From Burkholderiaceae bacterium 16 (GTDB lineage Bacteria > Pseudomonadota > Gammaproteobacteria > Burkholderiales > Burkholderiaceae), in the NCBI GenBank assembly GCA_000955785.1, contig JYOD01000124.1:1-64000 (forward strand): a stretch of 64,000 nt of DNA, written 5' to 3'. Below the pieces are notes generated by a model. The model saw nothing but the letters and a program-made list of their open reading frames with translations, was not told where the DNA came from and made no database searches. Positions within the stretch are counted from its first letter, which is position 1, and each line of letters begins with the position of its first letter. The position numbers and the translations under genes are program-made. This document shows, in pieces, positions 24,421 through 32,812 of this stretch.

Positions 24421-24590
24421 TCAATGGGTTTTCCGCAGTGCAAGAGCGGGTTAGTCCTTAACTCATCTGAGGGGGGTCTGCAAGTCCTTGATTTACAAGG
24501 GATTGCATCCAGGCAAGGTCGGGTTGGAATGCCCATGGGAGCCTTGTTTTACGGGCGTTTGCGGGAACTCCGGGCGAGTTTTCAACAAAG

Positions 24591-24599
24591 TTATCCACA
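24591..24599 (+). promoter_or_regulatory. DnaA box (TTATCCACA)
   Basis: The strongest form of the DnaA box, preceded by TTTTCAACAAAG, about 205 bases before the priA start. Two perfect boxes in one 571-base gap are more than expected by chance. Confidence 0.65.
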
Positions 24600-24802
24600 G
24601 GCACTGCCCGAGGCCGGGAAAACCAGCCATCTATCATCGACTTAGGGGCACATTTGAAGCGTTACTTTAAGTTGATGTTGCGCCGCACACTTAATTTGGC
24701 TGAAAAGCGGCCTGGCGCCGGTCTGCACACGCTTCGGGCCTCTTTGCCCCATTGTGGAACGTACCTGCTGCTGCGCCCCGTGTCCGGATCGGGAGGCGCA
24801 GT

Positions 24803-27124
24803 GTGACGTCACCGGCGATCCCCGGGGAAGCCGGGCCGGCAGCGGCACCGGCAAGCGTTGCTGGCAGGGATGACGCCCCGCTCGCCGTGGTGCAAGTGGC
24901 GCTCGATACGCCGGCCGACGACGTCTTCGACTACCTTGCCGGCCACGAAGTGCAGCCTGGCGATCTGGTGGCCGTGCCGTTCGGCCGCCGCATGCTGGTG
25001 GGCGTGGCGGTATCGCGTTCGGCGCACTCGGACGTGCCTGCCGAGCGCCTGCGTCCCGTCGCCCAGCACCTGGACTGGCTGCTGCCGCTCGGCGCGCACT
25101 GGATCGCACTGGCGGCGTTTGCCGCCCGCTACTACCACCGCTGCCTGGGCGAAGTCATGTTGCCCGCGCTGCCTCCCGCGCTGCGCGAAGCCGACGGCTG
25201 GGCGCGGCTGGCCCTGCGTGCCCGCAGCGAGCATTACCGCGTAGTCCCGGCGCAAGGCGCGGCCCTGCTGGCGGCGGTGCCGGCGCGTGCGCGTACCGTG
25301 CTGGCGCTGGCACAGGCGCTGGTAGCCGCCGCGGAAGACGGACAGGCGGTATCCGCCGCCGTGGCGCGCGCGCTGTGCAGCGCCGCCCCGTCGCGCCTGG
25401 CTGAGTGGGCCGAGGCCGGCTGGGTGACCTCCGAGCGTGCCGACCAGCCTTTGCTGGGCACGCCACCGGCAAGCGAGCCGTCTGCCGCGCCGCCGCTGCA
25501 CGACGAGCAGCGCGTGGCCGTGGAGGCGATCGTGCAGGCCACGGGATTCTCACCTTTCCTGCTCCACGGCGTGACCGGCAGCGGCAAGACCGAGGTCTAC
25601 CTGCACGCCATGGCCGAAGTGCTGGCGCGGGATGCGCGGGCGCAGGTGTTGATGCTGGTGCCCGAAATCAACCTCACCCCGCAGTTGCAAGGTCGCATTG
25701 CAGCGCGCTTCCCGCATCTGCCGCTGGCGGTGCTGCACAGCGGCCTGGCCGACCAGGAGCGCACCCTGCAATGGCTGGCCGCGCACCGCGGCGAGGCCCG
25801 CATCGTGCTGGGCACGCGCCTGGCGGTCATGGCTTCGTTGCCGCACCTGGCGCTGATCGTGGTCGACGAGGAGCACGACACCTCCTACAAGCAGCAGGAA
25901 GGCCTGCGCTACTCGGCCCGCGACCTCGCGGTATGGCGCGCCAAGCAGCTCGGCGCCGCGGTGGTACTGGGCTCTGCCACGCCGTCGATGGAGTCCTGGT
26001 GGCGCGCCGAGCAGGGCACCTACCGCAAGCTGGTGCTGCGCGAGCGCGCCCAGACCGACGCCACGCTGCCCACGGTGCGCCTGATCGATATCAACCAGGA
26101 GCGCCAGCGCCAGCGCGCGCTCTACGAAGGCCTGTCGGTGCCTTTGCTCAACGCCATCGAGGCTCGCCTGAAGCGTGGCGAGCAGAGCCTGCTCTTTCTC
26201 AACCGGCGCGGCTATGCGCCGGTACTGGCCTGCGACAGCTGTGGCTGGCTCTCCGGCTGCCCGCGCTGCTCTGCCTACCTGGTGCTGCACCGGCCGGAGC
26301 GCCGCCTGCGCTGCCATCACTGCGGGCTGGAGTCGCCGGTGCCGCATCACTGCCCGGACTGCGGCAACGTGGACGTCGCACCGCTCGGGCGGGGCACCCA
26401 GCGCATCGAGGAGGCCCTGGCCGCGCGTTTCCCGCAAGCGCGCATTGCCCGCATCGACGCCGATTCCACGCGCCGCAAGGGCAGCGCCCAGGCCATGTTC
26501 GACGAAGTGCACGCGGGCGAGGTCGACATCCTGGTCGGCACCCAGATGGTGGCCAAGGGGCACGATTTCCAGCGTGTGACGCTGGTCGGCATCGTCCATC
26601 CCGACGCCGCCATGTTCAGCCATGATTTCCGCGCCGCCGAGCACTTGTTCGCCTCGCTGATGCAGGTGGCCGGCCGCGCCGGACGGGCAGGGCTGGCCGG
26701 CGAAGTACTGATCCAGACACGCTATCCCGACGCATCGGCATTGCAGGCATTGGTACGCCATGACTATGATGGATTCGCTGCTACGCAGTTGCGCGAGCGC
26801 CGGCAGGCCGGGTTGCCCCCGTTTGCTTACCAGGTGCTGGTCACGGCCGAGCATGCCCAGTTGGAACGCGCGCTGGCTTTCCTGCAAAGCGCGCGCAACC
26901 GCGCAGATGCGTGCCCCATGGCGCCGGAGGTGCAACTGCATGACCCGGTGCCGATGTCGATGGTGCGCGTATTCAACCGGGAGCGTGCGCAGATGCTGGT
27001 AGAGAGTACATCACGCCTTGCACTGCAGCGGTTTATCAGCGAGTGGGTGCAAACTTTCGGTGATGCAATGGCCGATGCCAAGGGCGTGCGCTGGCAGCTG
27101 GAGATCGATCCGCTGCGAATTTGA
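24803..27124 (+). CDS. priA: Primosomal replication restart helicase PriA
   Basis: 3'-to-5' DNA helicase that rebuilds the replisome at stalled forks. The 773-residue protein has an N-terminal fork-binding domain (DTPADDVFDYLAG, PGDLVAVPFGRR), Walker A GVTGSGKTE (about 257-265), the DEEHDTSYKQQEG box, and cysteine pairs that bind two zinc ions (CDSCGWLSGCPRC, CHHCG, CPDCG). The helicase C-terminal motifs include QMVAKGHDF and QVAGRAGRAG. GTG at 24803 was chosen for GGGAGG six bases upstream; a TTG further up lacks a site. The long upstream gap with DnaA boxes suggests replication-linked control. Confidence 0.95.
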   Translation: MTSPAIPGEAGPAAAPASVAGRDDAPLAVVQVALDTPADDVFDYLAGHEVQPGDLVAVPFGRRMLVGVAVSRSAHSDVPAERLRPVAQHLDWLLPLGAHWIALAAFAARYYHRCLGEVMLPALPPALREADGWARLALRARSEHYRVVPAQGAALLAAVPARARTVLALAQALVAAAEDGQAVSAAVARALCSAAPSRLAEWAEAGWVTSERADQPLLGTPPASEPSAAPPLHDEQRVAVEAIVQATGFSPFLLHGVTGSGKTEVYLHAMAEVLARDARAQVLMLVPEINLTPQLQGRIAARFPHLPLAVLHSGLADQERTLQWLAAHRGEARIVLGTRLAVMASLPHLALIVVDEEHDTSYKQQEGLRYSARDLAVWRAKQLGAAVVLGSATPSMESWWRAEQGTYRKLVLRERAQTDATLPTVRLIDINQERQRQRALYEGLSVPLLNAIEARLKRGEQSLLFLNRRGYAPVLACDSCGWLSGCPRCSAYLVLHRPERRLRCHHCGLESPVPHHCPDCGNVDVAPLGRGTQRIEEALAARFPQARIARIDADSTRRKGSAQAMFDEVHAGEVDILVGTQMVAKGHDFQRVTLVGIVHPDAAMFSHDFRAAEHLFASLMQVAGRAGRAGLAGEVLIQTRYPDASALQALVRHDYDGFAATQLRERRQAGLPPFAYQVLVTAEHAQLERALAFLQSARNRADACPMAPEVQLHDPVPMSMVRVFNRERAQMLVESTSRLALQRFISEWVQTFGDAMADAKGVRWQLEIDPLRI

Positions 27125-27168
27125 GTCCGTTCCGGAACGCGCTGAGGCCAGCGCAGCGCCAGGTACGG

Positions 27169-27215
27169 TGCAACCTACATTTTCGGATTGGCATGTGGGG
27201 TTGTACCTAGTTGCA
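27169..27215. promoter_or_regulatory. Cluster of PutA operator motifs
   Basis: The E. coli PutA ribbon-helix-helix domain recognises GTTGCA. Here TGCAAC (27169-27174, inverted), GTTGTA (27200-27205, one mismatch) and GTTGCA (27210-27215) lie 93-139 bases before the putA start. The enzyme encoded next carries that domain, so autorepression is the likely role. Confidence 0.6.
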
Positions 27216-27307
27216 CCTTTGGTTTGCCCCAGAGTATGATCGCGCCATCTGCAGGTTTCCTCGCGGTATCGGGAACCAGCGTTCGCGTCTTACGGAGAAT
27301 CAAGCGC

Positions 27308-30300
27308 ATGGCCACCACCACCCTTGGCGTCAAACTCGACGACGCCTCCCGCGAGCGCCTCAAGCGCGTTGCCCAGTCAATCGACCGCACGCCGCACTGG
27401 CTGATCAAGCAGGCAATTTTTACGTATCTGGAGCAGGTCGAGCGAGGCAATGTCCCGCATGAGACCAGTGCCGCGGGTATGGGTATGGGAGGCGAGGGTG
27501 CGGCGGATGGCGCCGACGGCTTCGACGCGGGGACCGGCGAAGGCGCGGTGCAACCCTTCCTGGAGTTTGCCCAGAGCGTGCAGCCGCAGTCGGTGCTGCG
27601 TGCCGCCATCACCGCCGCTTACCGCCGCCCGGAACCCGAGTGCGTGCCGGTGCTGCTGGAACAGGCCCGCCTGCCGCACCAACAGGCCGAAGCCGCCCTG
27701 GCCATGGCCCGGACCCTGGCCACGCGGCTGCGCGAACGCAAGGTCGGCACGGGCCGGGAAGGGCTGGTACAGGGTCTGATCCAGGAGTTCTCGCTGTCCT
27801 CGCAGGAAGGCGTGGCGCTGATGTGCCTGGCCGAAGCGCTGCTGCGCATTCCCGACAAGGCCACCCGCGACGCGCTGATCCGCGACAAGATCAGCGGTGC
27901 CAACTGGCAGTCGCACCTGGGCCAGAGTCCGTCCGTATTCGTCAACGCCGCGACCTGGGGCCTGCTGTTCACCGGCAAGCTGGTGGCCACCCATACCGAG
28001 GCCGGCCTGTCCAAGGCGCTCACCCGCATCATCGGCAAGGGCGGCGAGCCGCTGATCCGCAAGGGCGTGGACATGGCGATGCGCCTGATGGGCGAGCAGT
28101 TCGTCACCGGCGAAACCATTTCCGAGGCGCTCGCCAACGCACGCAAGTACGAAGCCGAGGGCTTCCGCTACTCCTATGACATGCTGGGCGAGGCGGCCAT
28201 GACCGAGGCCGACGCGCAGCGCTACCTGGCCTCCTACGAGCAGGCCATCAACGCCATCGGCCAGGCCTCGCGCGGGCGCGGCATCTATGAAGGCCCCGGC
28301 ATCTCGATCAAGCTTTCGGCCCTGCATCCGCGCTACAGCCGCGCGCAGCACGAGCGCGTGGTCAGCGAACTGTATGGCCGCCTCAAGTCCCTGACCCTGC
28401 TGGCCCGGCAGTATGACATCGGCATCAATATCGACGCCGAGGAAGCCGACCGCCTGGAAATCTCGCTCGACCTGCTGGAGCGCCTGTGCTTCGAGCCCGA
28501 GCTGGCAGGCTGGAACGGCATCGGCTTCGTGGTGCAGGGCTACCAGAAGCGCTGCCCCTTCGTGATCGACTACCTGATCGACCTGGCACGCCGCAGCCGC
28601 CATCGCCTGATGATCCGCCTGGTCAAGGGCGCGTACTGGGACAGCGAGATCAAGCGCGCCCAGGTGGACGGGCTGGAGGGTTATCCGGTCTACACCCGCA
28701 AGGTCTATACCGACGTGTCCTACGTGGCCTGCGCGCGCAAGCTGCTGTCGGTGCCGGACGCCATCTACCCGCAGTTCGCCACCCATAACGCCCACACGCT
28801 GGCGGCCATCTACCAGATCGCCGGCCACAATTACTATCCCGGCCAGTACGAGTTCCAGTGCCTGCACGGCATGGGCGAGCCGCTTTACGATCAGGTGGTC
28901 GGCCCGCTGGCCGACGGCAAGTTCAACCGTCCATGCCGCATCTACGCGCCGGTAGGCACGCACGAGACGCTGCTTGCCTACCTGGTGCGCCGCCTGCTGG
29001 AAAACGGTGCCAACACGTCCTTCGTGAACCGCATCGCCGACGACACCATCTCGCTGGACGAGCTGGTGGCCGATCCGGTCACCGTGGTCGAGCGCATGCA
29101 CGCTGAGGAAGGCGCGCTTGGCCTGCCGCATCCGCGTATCCCGCAGCCGCGCAACCTTTATGGCGAATCGCGGCCCAACTCCGCCGGTATTGACCTTTCC
29201 AACGAACATCGCCTTGCCTCGCTGTCCTCGGCGCTGCTGGCCGGTACCAGCGAGGCCGTCAGTGCCCTGCCGCTGCTGGGCGTGGACGCCGCTGCCGGCG
29301 CGGACGCAGGCCAGCCCGCTCCTGTGCGCAATCCGTCCGACCTGCGTGACGTGGTCGGCCATGTCACCGAAGCCAGCATGGCTGAGGTGGAAGCCGCGCT
29401 GCAGGCCGCCGTCAATGCCGCGCCGATCTGGCAGGCGACCCCGGCGGACGTCCGTGCGGCCGCGCTCGAACGCGCGGCGGAACTGATGGAAGCGCAGATG
29501 CAGTCCCTGATGGGCATCATCATGCGCGAGGCCGGCAAGACCTTCTCCAATGCCATCGCCGAAGTGCGCGAGGCCGTGGACTTCCTGCGCTACTACGCCG
29601 CGCAGGTACGCGAGACCTTCTCCAGCGATACCCACCGCCCGCTGGGGCCGGTGGTCTGTATCAGCCCGTGGAATTTCCCGCTCGCCATCTTTACCGGCCA
29701 AGTCGCGGCCGCGCTGGCCGCCGGCAATACGGTGCTGGCCAAGCCCGCTGAGCAGACGCCGCTGATCGCCGCCCAGGCCGTGCGCCTGCTGCGCGAAGCC
29801 GGCGTGCCGGCCGGCGCGGTGCAGTTGCTGCCGGGCCGTGGCGAGACCGTGGGCGCCGCGCTGGTGGGCGACGCCCGCGTCAAGGGAGTGATGTTCACCG
29901 GCTCCACCGAAGTGGCGCGCCTGCTGCAACGCAGCGTGGCCGGCCGGCTGGACGCCGCCGGCCGCCCGGTGCCGCTGATCGCCGAGACCGGTGGCCAGAA
30001 CGCGATGATCGTCGATTCTTCCGCGCTGGCGGAACAGGTGGTGGGCGACGTGGTGAATTCCGCTTTCGACTCCGCCGGCCAGCGTTGCTCCGCGCTGCGC
30101 GTGCTGTGCCTGCAGGAAGAAGTGGCCGACCGCGTGCTGGAGATGCTCAAGGGCGCCATGGACGAGCTCACCATGGGCAACCCGGACCGGCTGTCGACCG
30201 ACGTCGGCCCGGTCATCGACGAGGAAGCGCGCAACAATATCGTGCGCCATATCGACGCCATGCGCGCCAAGGGCCGCCGCGTCCACCAGGCCGATCCGAA

Positions 30301-31315
30301 CGGCGCGGCCAGCGCCGCCTGCCGCAACGGCACCTTTGTGTCGCCGACGCTGATCGAACTCGACAGCATCGAGGAGTTGCAGCGCGAAGTCTTCGGCCCC
30401 GTGCTGCACGTGGTGCGCTATCCGCGCACCGGGCTCGACACCTTGCTTGATCAGATCAACGGCACCGGCTACGGCCTGACCATGGGCATCCATACCCGCA
30501 TCGACGAGACCATCGAACACATCGTGGAGCGGGCGGAGGTGGGCAATCTCTACGTCAACCGCAATATCGTCGGCGCGGTGGTCGGCGTGCAGCCCTTTGG
30601 CGGCGAAGGCCTGTCCGGCACCGGTCCCAAGGCCGGCGGCCCGCTCTACCTGCACCGCCTGTTGTCGGTCTGCCCGCAGGACGCCGTGGCCCGCGTGGTG
30701 CGCGCCTCCGATACGCTCGGCGGCGCCGATGCAACCAGCCCGGTGCGCCGCACGCTGGCCGATGCACTGGGTACGCTCAAGGAATGGGCCCAGCGCGAGG
30801 GCGCGGCACTACCCGAACTGGCGGCGGTGTGCGAACGCTTTGCGGCCGCCTCGCCAGCCGGCCTGTCGGTCACGTTGCCCGGCCCGACCGGCGAACGCAA
30901 CACCTACACGCTGCTGCCGCGCGCGGCCGTGCTGTGCCTGGCCCAGCAGGAGGCCGACCTGGCCACCCAGCTGGCAGCGGTGCTGGCCGCCGGCAGTCAG
31001 GCAGTATGGCCCGAAAGCCCCATGGCCCGGGCGCTGTTTGCACGGCTGCCCAAGGCAGTACAATCGCGCGTCCGCCTGGTGCCCGACTGGGCTGCCGGCG
31101 ACACGAATTTCGACGCGGTGTTGCACCACGGCGATTCCGACCAGTTGCGCACCGTGTGCGAGCAACTGGCCACGCGTCAGGGTCCGATCATTTCGGTGCA
31201 AGGCCTGGCTCACGGTGAACCGAATGTGGCCATCGAGCGTTTGTTGATCGAGCGTTCGCTGTCCGTCAACACGGCGGCGGCGGGCGGCAATGCCAGTTTG
31301 ATGACGATCGGCTGA
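27308..31315 (+). CDS. putA: Trifunctional proline utilisation protein PutA
   Basis: Oxidises proline to glutamate in two steps and represses its own gene when proline is absent. The 1335 residues comprise an N-terminal ribbon-helix-helix (TTTLGVKLDDASRERLKRVA, residues 2-21 and following), an FAD-dependent proline dehydrogenase barrel (GPGISIKLSALHPRYS, RLMIRLVKGAYWDSEIK), and an aldehyde dehydrogenase for pyrroline-5-carboxylate (ISPWNFPLAIFTG, Glu893 in ETGGQN, catalytic Cys927 in GQRCSALR). A further C-terminal domain follows residue 1110. ATG at 27308 gives the exact DNA-binding N terminus. Operator motifs lie upstream. No putP transporter is adjacent. Confidence 0.97.
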   Translation: MATTTLGVKLDDASRERLKRVAQSIDRTPHWLIKQAIFTYLEQVERGNVPHETSAAGMGMGGEGAADGADGFDAGTGEGAVQPFLEFAQSVQPQSVLRAAITAAYRRPEPECVPVLLEQARLPHQQAEAALAMARTLATRLRERKVGTGREGLVQGLIQEFSLSSQEGVALMCLAEALLRIPDKATRDALIRDKISGANWQSHLGQSPSVFVNAATWGLLFTGKLVATHTEAGLSKALTRIIGKGGEPLIRKGVDMAMRLMGEQFVTGETISEALANARKYEAEGFRYSYDMLGEAAMTEADAQRYLASYEQAINAIGQASRGRGIYEGPGISIKLSALHPRYSRAQHERVVSELYGRLKSLTLLARQYDIGINIDAEEADRLEISLDLLERLCFEPELAGWNGIGFVVQGYQKRCPFVIDYLIDLARRSRHRLMIRLVKGAYWDSEIKRAQVDGLEGYPVYTRKVYTDVSYVACARKLLSVPDAIYPQFATHNAHTLAAIYQIAGHNYYPGQYEFQCLHGMGEPLYDQVVGPLADGKFNRPCRIYAPVGTHETLLAYLVRRLLENGANTSFVNRIADDTISLDELVADPVTVVERMHAEEGALGLPHPRIPQPRNLYGESRPNSAGIDLSNEHRLASLSSALLAGTSEAVSALPLLGVDAAAGADAGQPAPVRNPSDLRDVVGHVTEASMAEVEAALQAAVNAAPIWQATPADVRAAALERAAELMEAQMQSLMGIIMREAGKTFSNAIAEVREAVDFLRYYAAQVRETFSSDTHRPLGPVVCISPWNFPLAIFTGQVAAALAAGNTVLAKPAEQTPLIAAQAVRLLREAGVPAGAVQLLPGRGETVGAALVGDARVKGVMFTGSTEVARLLQRSVAGRLDAAGRPVPLIAETGGQNAMIVDSSALAEQVVGDVVNSAFDSAGQRCSALRVLCLQEEVADRVLEMLKGAMDELTMGNPDRLSTDVGPVIDEEARNNIVRHIDAMRAKGRRVHQADPNGAASAACRNGTFVSPTLIELDSIEELQREVFGPVLHVVRYPRTGLDTLLDQINGTGYGLTMGIHTRIDETIEHIVERAEVGNLYVNRNIVGAVVGVQPFGGEGLSGTGPKAGGPLYLHRLLSVCPQDAVARVVRASDTLGGADATSPVRRTLADALGTLKEWAQREGAALPELAAVCERFAAASPAGLSVTLPGPTGERNTYTLLPRAAVLCLAQQEADLATQLAAVLAAGSQAVWPESPMARALFARLPKAVQSRVRLVPDWAAGDTNFDAVLHHGDSDQLRTVCEQLATRQGPIISVQGLAHGEPNVAIERLLIERSLSVNTAAAGGNASLMTIG

Positions 31316-31460
31316 CCGGCCGGCCGTTGATCAAAGCGACGCGAGGCAGCGGCGATCCCGCAGACCTCGCGTATTTTGAAAAATCGGGGAGCGTTTCGCG
31401 CCACACCCGGACGCGTCCAAAAGCGCAGCAAGGCTATTCAAAAGCCACCAAGGAGAACTG

Positions 31461-32612
31461 ATGAACTCGACTTTCCACAAGACGGCCCTGACCGTTGCCC
31501 TGACCGTTGCAGGCCTGTGCGCCACCTCGGCCGCCTTCGCCCAGGCGCAGGAAATCAAGCTGGGTTTTGCCGCGCCGATGACCGGCGGCCAGGCGCAATA
31601 CGGCAAGGACATGCAAAACGGCATCGTCCTCGCCATTGAGGAAATGAACGCCACCAAGCCCAAGATCGGGGGCAAGGACGTCAAGTTCGTACTGCTCTCC
31701 GAAGACGACGCGGCCGACCCCAAGACCGGCTCGGTCGTGGCGCAAAAGCTGGTGGACAACGGTGTCCAGGGCATGCTGGGCCACTTCAACTCGGGCACCA
31801 GCATCCCGGCCTCGATGGTCTACAACCGCGCTGGCATTCCCCAGATCGCCATGGCCACCGCGCCTGAGTACACCCGCCAGGGCTTCAAGACCACCTTCCG
31901 CATGATGACCTCCGACACCCAGCAGGGTTCGGTGATCGGTGCTTTCGTGGTGAAGAAGCTGGGCGCCAAGAACATCGCCATCGTCGACGACCGTACCGCC
32001 TACGGCCAGGGCCTTGCCGACGAGTTCGAGAAGGCAGCCAAGGCAGCAGGCGGCAAGATCGTGCGCCGCGAGTTCACCAACGACAAGGCGGTGGACTTCA
32101 AGGCCGTGCTGACCAATATCAAGCGCAGCAACCCGGACGTGATCTTCTTCGGCGGCGCGGAAACGCAATCCGCGCCGATGGCCAAGCAGGTCAAGGAGCT
32201 CGGCATGAAGTCGCCGGTGGTATCGGGCGAAATGTCGAAAACCGACAACTTCCTGAAGCTGGCCGGCCCTGCCGCCGAGGGCACGGTAGTATCGCTGGCC
32301 GGCCTGCCGCTGGAGCAGATGCCCGGTGGCGCTACTTACGAGAAGAAGTACGAGAAGCGCTTCGGCGGCAAGGTGCAGACCTACTCGCCGTACGCCTATG
32401 ACGGCGCCACGGCCATGATGACCGCCATGATCAAGGCCGGCTCGGCCGATCCGGCGCGCTACCTGCCGGTGCTGGCGGCCACCAACATGCAAGGCGTGAC
32501 CACCAAGACGCTGGCCTACGACGCGCGTGGCGACCTGAAGGACGGCGGCATCACCGTCTACAAGGTGGTTGGCGGCAAGTGGACCGTGCTGGAGACGGTT
32601 GGCGGCAAGTAA
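31461..32612 (+). CDS. Branched-chain amino acid ABC transporter binding protein, LivK type
   Basis: Periplasmic ligand-binding protein, 383 residues. Signal peptide MNSTFHKTALTVALTVAGLC with cleavage near AFAQAQ. The mature protein begins EIKLGFAAPMTGGQAQYGKDM and has ALSEDDAADPK-type and YGQGLADEFEKAAKAAG stretches, typical of LivJ/LivK. AAGGAG precedes the ATG. It stands alone between putA and a hairpin terminator, so it may supply ligand to the importer at 378-3982, which lacks a binding protein; this link is inferred. The exact amino acid bound is unknown. Confidence 0.9.
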   Translation: MNSTFHKTALTVALTVAGLCATSAAFAQAQEIKLGFAAPMTGGQAQYGKDMQNGIVLAIEEMNATKPKIGGKDVKFVLLSEDDAADPKTGSVVAQKLVDNGVQGMLGHFNSGTSIPASMVYNRAGIPQIAMATAPEYTRQGFKTTFRMMTSDTQQGSVIGAFVVKKLGAKNIAIVDDRTAYGQGLADEFEKAAKAAGGKIVRREFTNDKAVDFKAVLTNIKRSNPDVIFFGGAETQSAPMAKQVKELGMKSPVVSGEMSKTDNFLKLAGPAAEGTVVSLAGLPLEQMPGGATYEKKYEKRFGGKVQTYSPYAYDGATAMMTAMIKAGSADPARYLPVLAATNMQGVTTKTLAYDARGDLKDGGITVYKVVGGKWTVLETVGGK

Positions 32613-32644
32613 GCCACTCGGCCTGGGCTCGCGCCCAGTGGCGG

Positions 32645-32681
32645 AACGGCAACGCCACCTTCGGGTGGCGTTGCCGTTTCT
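32645..32681 (+). terminator. Hairpin terminator after the LivK-type gene
   Basis: A perfect 15-bp stem, AACGGCAACGCCACC (32645-32659) with its complement at 32664-32678, closed by the very stable TTCG loop. Only a short T run follows, so it may also protect the transcript's 3' end. Confidence 0.7.
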
Positions 32682-32812
32682 GCGTACATCGGGGCGACGC
32701 CGTTGTCCAGGATTGTGCTTGCGACGGGAATCGCCCCTTTTTCTCGCGAGCGGGAGGGGGCCGCGATGGCGCATAATCCCGCACTCGCACATCCACCCAG
32801 AAGGAGCAGTCC

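Larger units (their letters stand above)
24232..24802. other. 571-base gap between hemE and priA
   Basis: No gene is supported. The gap is less GC-rich than its surroundings and contains two perfect matches to the DnaA box TTATNCACA, listed separately. It also has a short inverted repeat CCTTG-ATTTA-CAAGG near 24486-24500. priA has GGGAGG at 24791-24796 as its ribosome binding site. Confidence 0.5.

Noticed and set aside
27377..30655. Minus-strand open frame of 1092 codons over putA
   Set aside because: Shadow of putA in a high-GC genome, with biased composition and no domain signatures.
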